The notes under the pieces are model-generated. The model was not told the DNA's origin and ran no database searches. It worked only from the letters and a program-made list of their open reading frames with translations. Of a stretch of DNA of 40,861 nt, positions 26,810 to 35,445 are shown one piece after another. The translations under genes were made by a program, and so were the position numbers. The first letter of the stretch is position 1, and each line of letters opens with the position of its first letter. Origin of the DNA: Clostridiales bacterium (GTDB taxonomy: Bacteria; Bacillota; Clostridia; Oscillospirales; CAG-272); the NCBI GenBank assembly GCA_012800735.1, contig JAAZIU010000033.1, positions 1 to 40,861 on the forward strand, read 5' to 3'.

Positions 26810-26913
26810 AAAGGCAGAAAAAACAATTTTTACATTTTCTTTTTAATATACTTAAATCAACTTCCGCCCATCGTTTCATCTCTTCATTTTCTATGTTAAA
26901 GAATCCATCTTCT

Positions 26914-27546
26914 TTACATATTTAAATAACTGTTTTCCCTGCGTTCTCGATCGAGTGATGTCGATGAGCCGTGACCGGGATAAAGGCGGTAATCGCCGGG
27001 AAGGTCTTTTATCTTTTTAAGAGAGCGCTTAAGCTCTTCCCAGTTTCCGCCGGCGAGGTCGTATCTGCCGATGCTGTCTCGGAAGATCGTATCTCCGCAG
27101 AATATCGAATCTCCGGCGATGTAGCATACCGAGCCGGGAGTGTGGCCGGGAGTATGGAGAATGTTTATTTTAAGCCCGTCGAGTTTGATTTCATCTCCGT
27201 CGGAAAGCAGGCGGTCTGCCGGTTTTGACGGAGTGTTAATACCGCCGAAAAGCCGCATATAGCTCGAATCTACATCGGTCAGCATATTAGCGTCGGAACT
27301 GTGAATCAATGTTTTCGCTTTTGGATAAAATTTTCTGAGGGGTTCGAGACCCATGATATGGTCAAAATGTCCGTGAGTCAGAAGAAAATACTCGGGTGTC
27401 AGCTCTTTCGCTTCAAGCTTTTCGCGCAACTCTTCCGGGTCTCCGCCCGGATCTATCACGGCGCAGCTGCCTTTTCCCCGCGGATCGGCGCAGAGAAAAT
27501 AGCAGTTTGTCATCATCGCGCTGACGCGGAAAACCCAAATCTTCAA
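26914..27546 (-). CDS. MBL-fold hydrolase (glyoxalase II-like)
   Basis: A 210-residue metallo-beta-lactamase-fold enzyme, probably a thioesterase-type hydrolase. The metal motif is THGHFDH (His58, His60, Asp62, His63); further ligands are in HTPGHTPGSVCY and GDTIF, and the C-terminal YPGHGSSTS. This is the standard size for the YcbL/GloB-like group, without the C-terminal substrate domain of true glyoxalase II. Start: TTG at 27546, 7 bases after GGAGG; no ATG fits. It is a single gene, divergent from the transglutaminase-fold gene. Confidence 0.93.
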   Translation of the reverse strand: MKIWVFRVSAMMTNCYFLCADPRGKGSCAVIDPGGDPEELREKLEAKELTPEYFLLTHGHFDHIMGLEPLRKFYPKAKTLIHSSDANMLTDVDSSYMRLFGGINTPSKPADRLLSDGDEIKLDGLKINILHTPGHTPGSVCYIAGDSIFCGDTIFRDSIGRYDLAGGNWEELKRSLKKIKDLPGDYRLYPGHGSSTSLDRERRENSYLNM

Positions 27547-27683
27547 TTATTCTCCTCCGGTTTAAAAAGACAGATAAAATTTTACCATTATATTATACCA
27601 CATAAAGACTGATTTGTCTACACAGAGAAAGAATATTTTGAACATCAAAAATATGTAAACCTGATAAAATTTACCAAATCATA

Positions 27684-27712
27684 TTGAAATAAACATCGGC
27701 GCATGATATAAT
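27684..27712 (+). promoter_or_regulatory. promoter of the transglutaminase-fold gene and metY
   Basis: TTGAAA (27684-27689), 17 bases, perfect TATAAT (27707-27712), 57 bases before the GTG start. Confidence 0.7.
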
Positions 27713-27768
27713 CATGATATTTATAGTCGATATTACACATTTACCATATATAAAACTAACACGAAAAG

Positions 27769-28953
27769 GTGGTGAATGCCATAAACTCGAAACAAAGAGG
27801 CAGACGGACGGCGGGAGGATTCAGCCCGCTTGCGCTTACCATTATTATTACCTGCGCCGTCCTCTTTGTCGTATTCTGCGGATGGCTCAGCATCAGACTC
27901 AATATATTGGGCTATACGCCTGAAAACAGCGACAGCTATGTTTTCACCGAAAGATCGGGACCTTACTACGAAAGACTCAGCGACCGCGAAAAAGTCATTT
28001 ATGAAGCGGTGGTTTCGGCAGCGGAACAGCTGCGTTCCCGCACCGAAACTCTCGATACCGGACTGACAGAAAAAGAATTCGAAAATGTAATGCTGGCGGT
28101 TCGGTATGACGAAGCTGCGTTGTTTTTCCTGGACACATTTAACTGCAGCGCTGATACCTCAGAGAAAAACAGCGTCGTAATGCTAAAATACAAAACAGAC
28201 GGTCAGTCCGCATACAAAATGACATCTGAACTTAAAGCCGCCGCCGATGAGCTTATCGGTGATCTGGGCGCTGATCTGACCGACGTCGAAGCTGTATTGG
28301 CGATACACGACCGTCTTATCAAAAGCTGCGAGAAAGCCGGTTCAAAGAAGCAGTCAAAGTTTGTTTCGACCGTTTACGGCGCGATAGTCGAAAAAAAGGC
28401 GGATGCTTCAGGTTATTCCAATGCAATGAGATATCTGCTTTCAATGGTTGATATCCAGTGCGCGGTGGTATTCGGCGAAGCTGACGGTCAAAGCCATACC
28501 TGGAACGCAGTCAGGTCTGACGGTGAATATTATTATACCGATGTTTATTTCGATGATCCCGATTCAACGACGATTCCAAATCTTCCCGTTCATGCTTTCT
28601 TCATGATGAGGGCAGAAACTATGCCCGGGCGCACTGTTTTTCCGGATTCCTTTTCCATTGAATCTTCGGGAGATTACGATTACTACACCGATAAAGGTTA
28701 CAGAGCCGCCGATGCCGACAACCTGAAGGGGATTATCAACAATGCCGTAAACGAAGCGGATAAGGAAAATCGTTTGTTTATTGAAATTGCCGTTCCCGAA
28801 GATACCGAACTTGATTTTTTGCTTGAAACGGTAATATCAATAATCAAAAAACACAACTACGAAACCGTCGGATATGTGTCGAGGCTCCATCCGGAAGCCC
28901 GCGTGTTTTCGACGGGACGCCGCGGATACTACACAATACAGCTCTTCAGATGA
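27769..28953 (+). CDS. membrane-anchored transglutaminase-fold protein lacking the catalytic Cys
   Basis: A 394-residue protein. A basic N-terminus is followed by one membrane helix (about 22-45, LALTIIITCAVLFVVFC), so the rest should lie outside the cell. Residues 165-265 match the transglutaminase-like fold: VEAVLAIHDRLI, then KADASGYSNAMRYLL where active members have a CxGYA-type motif, then SHTWNAV and YYTDVYFDDP. His243 and Asp258 of the triad are present, but the Cys position is Ala213. It is therefore probably a binding or structural protein rather than an enzyme. Start: GTG at 27769 or 27772; AAAAGG overlaps it, so the exact start is uncertain. metY follows after 39 bases, apparently in one transcript. 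Confidence 0.8.
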   Translation: MVNAINSKQRGRRTAGGFSPLALTIIITCAVLFVVFCGWLSIRLNILGYTPENSDSYVFTERSGPYYERLSDREKVIYEAVVSAAEQLRSRTETLDTGLTEKEFENVMLAVRYDEAALFFLDTFNCSADTSEKNSVVMLKYKTDGQSAYKMTSELKAAADELIGDLGADLTDVEAVLAIHDRLIKSCEKAGSKKQSKFVSTVYGAIVEKKADASGYSNAMRYLLSMVDIQCAVVFGEADGQSHTWNAVRSDGEYYYTDVYFDDPDSTTIPNLPVHAFFMMRAETMPGRTVFPDSFSIESSGDYDYYTDKGYRAADADNLKGIINNAVNEADKENRLFIEIAVPEDTELDFLLETVISIIKKHNYETVGYVSRLHPEARVFSTGRRGYYTIQLFR

Positions 28954-28992
28954 TTTCTGTGCAATTAAGTTAATCAAAACGGAGGAATTTTA

Positions 28993-30270
28993 ATGTCTGA
29001 ATATCGCTTTAACACAAAATGCATCCAATCGGGATACAGCCCGAAAAACGGCGAGCCGAGAGTCTTGCCGATAACACAGAGCACAACATTTAAATACGAT
29101 TCGAGCGCAGAAATGGCGAGACTTTTCGATCTTGAGGAAAGCGGATATTTTTATACCCGTCTTGCAAATCCCACAAACGACGCAGTCGCAAAGAAAATAG
29201 CCGATCTTGAAGGCGGTGTCGGCGCGATGCTTACCTCTTCCGGGCAGGCAGCGTCCTTTTATTCGATATTCAACATCTGCTCGGCGGGCGAACATATCAT
29301 TTCATCTGCCGCTATATACGGCGGAACTTTCAATCTCATAGCGGTTACGATGAAAAAATTGGGCATTGAATGTACCTTTGTCAGCCCCGACTGCACCGAA
29401 GAGGAACTTGAAGCCGCATTCAAACCCAATACAAAACTTATCTTCGGCGAGTCCCTTGCAAATCCCTCGCTTACAGTGCTTGATATCGAAAAATTCGCGC
29501 GGGTGGCTCATCGCAACGGTGTTCCTCTAATTATCGACAACACCTTCCCAACCCCGGTAAACCTTCGTCCCTTTGAATGGGGCGCTGACATCGTTATACA
29601 TTCCACTACAAAATACATGGACGGTCATGCGACGGCAGTCGGCGGCGTTATTGTGGATTCCGGAAATTTCGACTGGGAAAAGCATAGCGACAAGTATCCC
29701 GGACTCACTACCCCCGACGATTCATACCACGGGATAACCTACACCGAAAAATTCGGTCGTATGGCATATATAACGAAATTAGTCGCCCAACTGATGCGGG
29801 ACCTTGGTTCAATCCAATCGCCGATGAACGCTTTCCTTTTAAATCTCGGGCTTGAAACTCTCTTTCTGCGAGTTCCGAGACACTGTGAAAACGCGATGAA
29901 AGCCGCTCAATGGCTGGAAAGTGACGACCGTATATCATGGATTGAGTATCCCGATCTCAAATCAAGCAAATATTATGAGCTCGCGCAAAAATATATGCCG
30001 AACGGCACTTCGGGGGTAATAAGCTTCGGTATTAAAGGAGGGCGGGAAGCGGCGACCAAATTCATGGATTCGCTGAAGCTTGCCGCTGTCGTAACTCATG
30101 TAGCCGACGCCCGCACCTGTGTTCTGCATCCCGCGTCTACCACTCACAGGCAGCTTACCGACGAGCAGCTTTATGCCTGCGGTATTTCTCCCGATCTTGT
30201 CCGTCTTTCGGTCGGAATTGAAGACATTGAAGACATAATTGCCGACCTTGATTCGGCTCTCGGCAAATAA
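28993..30270 (+). CDS. metY: O-acetylhomoserine sulfhydrylase
   Basis: PLP enzyme forming homocysteine (or methionine) from O-acetylhomoserine and sulfide or methanethiol. The 425 residues have the Cys/Met-metabolism fold. HSTTKYMDGHA carries the PLP Lys207; YTRLANPTND, SSGQAA and the C-terminal HPASTTHRQL and VRLSVGIED are the family marks. The length and the long loop at about 210-235 suit the MetY type rather than MetB/MetC. Start: ATG after GGAGGA. No SAM riboswitch or T-box fits in the 39-base gap, so control must come from the promoter upstream of the preceding gene. A related function, hom, lies at 18.8 kb. Confidence 0.95.
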   Translation: MSEYRFNTKCIQSGYSPKNGEPRVLPITQSTTFKYDSSAEMARLFDLEESGYFYTRLANPTNDAVAKKIADLEGGVGAMLTSSGQAASFYSIFNICSAGEHIISSAAIYGGTFNLIAVTMKKLGIECTFVSPDCTEEELEAAFKPNTKLIFGESLANPSLTVLDIEKFARVAHRNGVPLIIDNTFPTPVNLRPFEWGADIVIHSTTKYMDGHATAVGGVIVDSGNFDWEKHSDKYPGLTTPDDSYHGITYTEKFGRMAYITKLVAQLMRDLGSIQSPMNAFLLNLGLETLFLRVPRHCENAMKAAQWLESDDRISWIEYPDLKSSKYYELAQKYMPNGTSGVISFGIKGGREAATKFMDSLKLAAVVTHVADARTCVLHPASTTHRQLTDEQLYACGISPDLVRLSVGIEDIEDIIADLDSALGK

Positions 30271-30293
30271 AAACGTTAAAGTATATTTTCCCT

Positions 30294-30316
30294 CTCCGTG
30301 CTTGACAAGCACGGAG
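30294..30316 (+). promoter_or_regulatory. 10-bp inverted repeat covering the -35 of the GH116 promoter
   Basis: CTCCGTGCTT (30294-30303) and AAGCACGGAG (30307-30316) are perfect complements around a 3-base centre. They flank and include the TTGACA of the next promoter. The repeat may be the metY terminator (ATTTTGTGT follows, a poor U-tract), an operator for GH116, or both. Confidence 0.6.
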
Positions 30317-30330
30317 ATTTTGTGTATAAT
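30302..30330 (+). promoter_or_regulatory. consensus promoter of the GH116 operon
   Basis: Perfect TTGACA (30302-30307), 17 bases, perfect TATAAT (30325-30330), 39 bases before the GH116 ATG. The -35 lies inside a dyad. Confidence 0.85.
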
Positions 30331-30369
30331 CGTATTGAAGATTTTCAACAGAGCATGAGGTGATTAATC

Positions 30370-32871
30370 ATGTCGGTACATAAAGGCAAAAAACTTGAAC
30401 AGATCTCCTTCCCGCTCGGCGGGATCGGAACCGGCTCGATAGGGCTTGCCGGGAACGGCAGGCTCATCGACTGGGAAATTTTCAACCGCCCCAACAAAGG
30501 TTCGGACAACTCCTATACCCATATCGCCGTAAAGGCGACAAAAGGCGAAGAAATTAAGGACGCGAGAGTTCTCAGCGGCGACGTTACGACAAACCTTTCG
30601 GGACAATACGGCTCCGGTTTCGGCTACGGACTGTCGAACCGCACAATGGCAGGATTTCCTCATTTCAGCGGTGTTTCCTTCAAAGGTGAGTATCCTTTTG
30701 CCAAGATTAAATTTAAAGACGAAAATTTCCCCGGCAGAATTACCCTTACCGCCTTCAATCCGCTTATCCCGCTGAATGAAGACGACTCGAGCATTCCCGC
30801 CGCTTTCTTTGAGATAGGCTTTGAAAATACCTCTGACAGCGATTTATGCTATACCGCCGCTTTTTCTTTGATAAATCCGTTTGACGCTTCCGTTAACCGC
30901 AAAGTTACGGGCGAAAAGCTTAACGGAGTTGAGCTGCTGACCGAATCGGACAAAGAAAACGGGCTTGCGCTTCTTACCGATTCCGACAGCTCGCATACGC
31001 AGCTTTACTGGTATCGCGGCGGCTGGCAGGACGGAGTCTCGACATTCTGGAGAGAATTCTCAACCGAGAATGAGCTGCCGGAACGGTCATACGATACCGC
31101 CGCAAGGCGTGACGGATCCACCGTATCCGCCTCGATCAGCCTTGCCGCCGGCGAAAAAGGCGCGGTGCGGTTTGTGCTTGCCTGGTATATCCCGGTATGT
31201 GTAAATTACTGGGATCCATACAAAGACGAAGACGGCAATGACATAACCTGGAGAAACTGGTATTCTGTAAGATGGTCGTCTGCCGTCGACGCCGCATCTT
31301 ACGCGCTTGTGAATTTTAAGTCACTGTACAAGAGCACAAAACTGTTCCATGAAGCGCTCTTCTCTTCCTCGCTTGATTCCGCCGTGATTGACGCAATACA
31401 GGGGACTGTTTCGGTTCTTAAGTCTGCCGTTGTCAGCCGGCTTGAGGACGGTTCCCTTTACGGTTTTGAAGGAGCGGGAGAACATCACGGAAGCTGCGAG
31501 GGCAGCTGCACTCATGTCTGGAGCTATGCATACGCCTGCTGCTTCCTCTTTCCGCGGCTGGAAAGATCGCTGCGTGAAAATGAATATAAATATTGTCAAT
31601 TTGAAGACGGTCGAATTGCCTTCCGAATGAAACTGCCGCAAGGGCGCGGGTTGGGTTGGGATATGCCCTGTCTTGACGGTCAGATGGCGGGAGTAATAAA
31701 AACTTATCGCGACTGGAAGCTTTCCGGCGATAATGAATGGCTTGAAGAGATATTCCCGGCGGTACAGAAGGCGCTTGAATTTGCCTGGGACGAAAACAGC
31801 CCCGTCGGTTGGGACAAGGATCGCGACGGCGTGCTTGAAGGACGGCAGCATCACACCCTTGATGTCGAGCTGTTCGGTCCTTCCGCATGGCTTCAGGGAA
31901 TGTATCTTGCGGCGCTGAAAGCTGCCGCCGAGATGGCTTCGTATTTGGGTCTTGAGGAAAAAGCAGAGGAATATCTCGACATTTTCAAAAACGGAGCCGA
32001 GTGGACAGATGAAAATCTGTTTAACGGCAGTTACTATATTCAGAAAATCGATCTTAACGATAAATCTATTCTTGAAAAATACGGCTGCGTTGACTCCTAT
32101 TGGAATTCGGAAAAAGGCGAGATTAAGTATCAGATCGGCGAGGGCTGCGCGATCGACCAGCTGCTCGGGCAGTGGCACGCCGACATCTGCGGACTCGGAC
32201 AGATTTTCGATCCGAATAATATTGACACCGCACTAAACAGCCTTTACAAAAATAACTTCAAACCGCGGCTGCGCGAAGTTACAAATATGTGGCGGCTGTT
32301 CGGAGTGAACGACGAGGCAGGAACACTAATTTGTGAATACCCTAAAGGCGCTTACAAGCCTTGGATTCCGATTCCTTACTGCGAAGAGACTATGCACGGC
32401 TTTGAATACGCTTTGGCAGGGCTTATGTTGTCCCGCGGATACAAAAAGCGCGCCGTTGAAATGGTTAAAGCCGTTCGCAGCAGATATGACGGCGAAAAAC
32501 GAAATCCGTGGAATGAGATAGAATGCGGCTCAAACTATGCGCGCAGCATGGCAGTGTTTGCCTTTATACCGATCATTAGCGGTTTTGAATTCGATCTTCC
32601 CCGCCGATACATCGGCTTCGCTCCGAAAATCAGAGGCGATTTCAGCTGCCCGTGGTTTACCTCGGTCGCTTGGGGAAAACTGAAAATGAAGGGAAAACGG
32701 ACTTTAATATCGGTGCTTGACGGTGAGATTGAACTTTCCCGGGTGGGACTGCCGAAAGAACCGAAGTCGGTTAAAGTGAACGGAACAGACGTCAACTTCA
32801 GATACGAAGACGGCGCCGTGATATTTGACGATCCGATAATTGTCACAAGCAAGCTTGAAGCGCTGTATTGA
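30370..32871 (+). CDS. glycoside hydrolase family 116 (beta-glucosidase/glucosylceramidase-like)
   Basis: An 833-residue retaining beta-glycosidase. The N-terminal beta domain opens with the family hallmark GGIGTGSIGLAGNGRL and IDWEIFNRPNKG. The helical catalytic domain has FEGAGEHHGS followed by CTHVWSYAYA, where Glu367 is the likely nucleophile, and GRQHHTLDVELFGPSAW, where Asp498 is the likely acid/base; both are inferred by comparison with GBA2-type enzymes. There is no signal peptide, so it acts inside the cell. Start: ATG, 6 bases after GAGGTGA. It is the first gene of a likely operon with a nucleoside-hydrolase-like protein and a binding lipoprotein. Beta-glucosides or beta-xylosides are likely substrates. 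Confidence 0.92.
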   Translation: MSVHKGKKLEQISFPLGGIGTGSIGLAGNGRLIDWEIFNRPNKGSDNSYTHIAVKATKGEEIKDARVLSGDVTTNLSGQYGSGFGYGLSNRTMAGFPHFSGVSFKGEYPFAKIKFKDENFPGRITLTAFNPLIPLNEDDSSIPAAFFEIGFENTSDSDLCYTAAFSLINPFDASVNRKVTGEKLNGVELLTESDKENGLALLTDSDSSHTQLYWYRGGWQDGVSTFWREFSTENELPERSYDTAARRDGSTVSASISLAAGEKGAVRFVLAWYIPVCVNYWDPYKDEDGNDITWRNWYSVRWSSAVDAASYALVNFKSLYKSTKLFHEALFSSSLDSAVIDAIQGTVSVLKSAVVSRLEDGSLYGFEGAGEHHGSCEGSCTHVWSYAYACCFLFPRLERSLRENEYKYCQFEDGRIAFRMKLPQGRGLGWDMPCLDGQMAGVIKTYRDWKLSGDNEWLEEIFPAVQKALEFAWDENSPVGWDKDRDGVLEGRQHHTLDVELFGPSAWLQGMYLAALKAAAEMASYLGLEEKAEEYLDIFKNGAEWTDENLFNGSYYIQKIDLNDKSILEKYGCVDSYWNSEKGEIKYQIGEGCAIDQLLGQWHADICGLGQIFDPNNIDTALNSLYKNNFKPRLREVTNMWRLFGVNDEAGTLICEYPKGAYKPWIPIPYCEETMHGFEYALAGLMLSRGYKKRAVEMVKAVRSRYDGEKRNPWNEIECGSNYARSMAVFAFIPIISGFEFDLPRRYIGFAPKIRGDFSCPWFTSVAWGKLKMKGKRTLISVLDGEIELSRVGLPKEPKSVKVNGTDVNFRYEDGAVIFDDPIIVTSKLEALY

Positions 32872-32939
32872 AATAACCGAATAAATGACTTTTATTGCCT
32901 TAATGATCGGATCGAAATATTTTACAGAGGAGGCGCTTA

Positions 32940-33845
32940 ATGACTGAATATAAAAATATAATTCTTGACACCGACATCGGCGGAGATCCGGACGATGCCG
33001 TCGCGCTGTCATATATATTTGAAGCAGAAAAAGCCGGTCTTTGCCGTCTTTTCGGAATTACCACCTGCAGCGACAACGCTTACGGCGCCGCCTGCGCCGG
33101 CGGCATAGCAAAATACTACGGCAGGGAGCTGCCGATAGGACAACTGAAAATGCCGGGAGTTGATATAAATAAAAATAATATTGAATCTTACCCCGGCACT
33201 TACGCAAAACCGGTTGCCGACGCTTTCGACGGCTCTCCGGATTATTTCTCCGCGCCCGAAGCTCTTGATGTTTTGAAAGAACTTTTGGCGGCTGCAGATT
33301 CACCGGTTACCCTTGTTACTATCGGAAAGCTTTCAAATATCCGTGACCTGATAGCCGACCCTTCGGGAAAAAAGCTTCTTCGGGAACGCTGCGCCGAAAT
33401 TGCGATAATGGGCGGGGATTTCCGCCATCATACCGACATCTCAGCCGAACCTCACGCGGAGTTTAACATTGTCGGCGATATCGCCGCCGCGGCGTATCTT
33501 TTTGAAAACTCACCCGTACCGCTGGCGCTGTCGCCGTATGAGCTCGGGCTTACAATTCTCACCGGAAAGCCGCTTATCGAAAAATACGGTAAAAGCCATC
33601 CGGCGGCTTTGGCGCTGCTGCTGAACGGCTGCGATGACGGGCGAAGCTCCTGGGATCCCTCAACCGCTCTGTATGCTGTCGAAGGCGAAGCCGGAGTAAT
33701 GAAGCTGTCGAAAAAAGGCTTTGTTTCAGTCAGGGAAAACGGCGTTACCGATTTCAAAGCAGACACGGCCGGAAATTGCCGTATCATCGGCGCCGTAAAT
33801 TGTCCGCAGAAGATTGCCGACAAGATCGATTCTTATTTCAGATAA
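32940..33845 (+). CDS. nucleoside hydrolase-like protein
   Basis: A 301-residue protein of the inosine-uridine nucleoside hydrolase fold. The calcium-binding N-terminus reads DTDIGGDPDDAVAL (10-23), a longer form than the DTDPGxDDA of classical enzymes and similar to that of nucleoside-hydrolase-related proteins. IAIMGGDF, EFNIVGDIAAA and HPAALALLLN with WDPSTALYAVEG place the active-site His/Asp region. It sits 68 bases after GH116 and 62 bases before a sugar-type binding lipoprotein, with no terminator between. An N-glycosidic or other glycosidic substrate linked to sugar uptake is therefore as likely as true nucleosides. Start: ATG after GAGGAGG. Confidence 0.88.
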   Translation: MTEYKNIILDTDIGGDPDDAVALSYIFEAEKAGLCRLFGITTCSDNAYGAACAGGIAKYYGRELPIGQLKMPGVDINKNNIESYPGTYAKPVADAFDGSPDYFSAPEALDVLKELLAAADSPVTLVTIGKLSNIRDLIADPSGKKLLRERCAEIAIMGGDFRHHTDISAEPHAEFNIVGDIAAAAYLFENSPVPLALSPYELGLTILTGKPLIEKYGKSHPAALALLLNGCDDGRSSWDPSTALYAVEGEAGVMKLSKKGFVSVRENGVTDFKADTAGNCRIIGAVNCPQKIADKIDSYFR

Positions 33846-33907
33846 AGAATTGCATCTATATAGGTATGTCGTTTTATTAAACTCATATACAGAAAAGAGA
33901 GGAACCA

Positions 33908-35398
33908 ATGAAAAACAGGCACGCAAAAATCATTTCGCTTATCCTTATCCTTGTACTTGCCGCCTTGTCGTTTATTAACTGCGGCGATAAGGCGGACTCA
34001 ACAACGCCGGTATCCGGCACGACTGCCGCCGAAGTTACCGAAACGCAGCCGGAAACAGAGCTGAAACCGGAGCTGCCCGATGCCGATTACGGCGGAAAAA
34101 CCTTTAATATCCTGACTGCCGGCAACTGGAGCAACGATTGGACCGAAATATATGACTTTACCGCGGACGAGCAAGACGGAACGCCGGTAAACGACGCAGT
34201 TTACATTCGTAACCGCGCGGTCGAGGAACAGTTCAATATCGAAATTAAAGAAATAAACAATATGGGAAGTTCTGTCGGCGGCACCGGAAAAGGCGGCAAA
34301 TTTATCGAGAAAAGCGTTATGGCAGGCGACAATGCTTACGACGCCTCTCAGATGGGCGCTTATGATGTTTCCGTTTTGGCTTACAAAGGATATGTTATCG
34401 ACCTTAACTCCATTAAATGGCTGAATCTTGAGAACCCCTGGTGGGATCAGAAAGCCAATTCCGACCTTACAATCCGCGGAATGATGTTCTACACGACCGG
34501 AGATATTTCCACACTTGACAACGACTGCACCTTCTGCATTCTTTTTAACAAGAAACTGATTGCAGACAATTCGCTTGAGAATCCCTACAAGCTCGTTCAG
34601 GACGGTACCTGGACAATAGACAAGTTTGTTTCGATGGCCGGAAGTCTCTCCCGCGACCTCAACGGCGACTCGAAAATGGATGAAAACGACATGTACGGTT
34701 TCTGCATATGGCAGGACTCGATGATGGGGATGGTCAACGCCGCCGGCGAGAAGTTTGCGACGATAAACAATGACGGCAATATCGAGCTTACGCTGAATAC
34801 CGAGAAAACCGTCAACATGCTGGATAAGTATATACCGCTTGCATATGACCGCAACCTGACCTATTCAATTTATCATTCAAAAGATGCGATAGAGAATATG
34901 TTTGCAAACGATCAGGTAATGTTCTACACAAGATACCTTTGCATCATCAAAAAATACCGCAATATGGATACCGACTTCGGTCTTTTGCCTTATCCGAAAT
35001 ACGACGAAAGCCAAAGCTCCTATTACCACACCGTCGCTCCTTACGGATGCTCATTTATCTGCGTGCCGATGGTTGTCCAGGATTTTGAGATGACCGGAGC
35101 GGTTCTGGAGGCGATGGCTTATGAGTCTGTTGATACCGTTACAAAAGCTTATTACGACATAACACTTGAAGGAAAAACGCTACGCGACGAGGAATCATCC
35201 GAAGTGCTGGATATTATCCTAAAGACCCGTGTCTTTGATATCGGACAGTTCTACCAGATAGGACCGTATAACGAGCGTATTATGGATCTGTTCAGGAAAA
35301 ACGATACCGACTTCGCTTCGATGTATGCAAAGCATGAAGGGGCGGCGTTAAAGCTCATCGGTGAGATCAACGATGCATTTGCAGAAATAACCGAATAA
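33908..35398 (+). CDS. extracellular solute-binding lipoprotein, sugar ABC type (third member)
   Basis: A 496-residue secreted lipoprotein: signal peptide with Cys25 as the likely lipidated residue, in FINC. The Asn before the Cys is unusual for a lipobox. The mature part is clearly related to the two paralogs at 14-17 kb: GKTFNIL, NDAVYIRNRAVEEQFNIEI, NPWWDQK, DFGLLPYPKYDES. It is more distant than those are from each other. It is the last gene of the GH116 operon, so it may deliver the GH116 substrate. No permease is adjacent. Start: ATG after GAGAGGA. Confidence 0.87.
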   Translation: MKNRHAKIISLILILVLAALSFINCGDKADSTTPVSGTTAAEVTETQPETELKPELPDADYGGKTFNILTAGNWSNDWTEIYDFTADEQDGTPVNDAVYIRNRAVEEQFNIEIKEINNMGSSVGGTGKGGKFIEKSVMAGDNAYDASQMGAYDVSVLAYKGYVIDLNSIKWLNLENPWWDQKANSDLTIRGMMFYTTGDISTLDNDCTFCILFNKKLIADNSLENPYKLVQDGTWTIDKFVSMAGSLSRDLNGDSKMDENDMYGFCIWQDSMMGMVNAAGEKFATINNDGNIELTLNTEKTVNMLDKYIPLAYDRNLTYSIYHSKDAIENMFANDQVMFYTRYLCIIKKYRNMDTDFGLLPYPKYDESQSSYYHTVAPYGCSFICVPMVVQDFEMTGAVLEAMAYESVDTVTKAYYDITLEGKTLRDEESSEVLDIILKTRVFDIGQFYQIGPYNERIMDLFRKNDTDFASMYAKHEGAALKLIGEINDAFAEITE

Positions 35399-35429
35399 AA
35401 AATCCGAAAGCCTTTAAAGGCTTTCGGAT
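35397..35429 (-). terminator. intrinsic terminator of the GH2 gene
   Basis: A perfect 28-base palindrome (35402-35429; arms of 14, core GAAAGCCTTT) is followed on the minus strand by six Ts (35402-35397). On the plus strand no T-run follows, so it works mainly for the leftward GH2 gene but may also slow the GH116 operon transcript. Confidence 0.85.
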
Positions 35430-35445
35430 GGTATAGCAATATATG

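Noticed and set aside
28954..28992. SAM riboswitch or T-box before metY
   Set aside because: Only 39 bases separate the genes and they hold no conserved riboswitch or T-box sequence.
31321..32178. Long open frame on the minus strand inside the GH116 gene
   Set aside because: It lies entirely opposite the conserved catalytic domain of GH116, has no ribosome site or recognisable motif, and is explained by codon bias of the real gene. The same applies to the 220-codon frame at 2781-3443 opposite GH38.
35402..35429. Perfect 28-base palindrome as an operator
   Set aside because: Six Ts follow it on the minus strand directly after the GH2 gene, and it lies between convergent genes, so it is a terminator.
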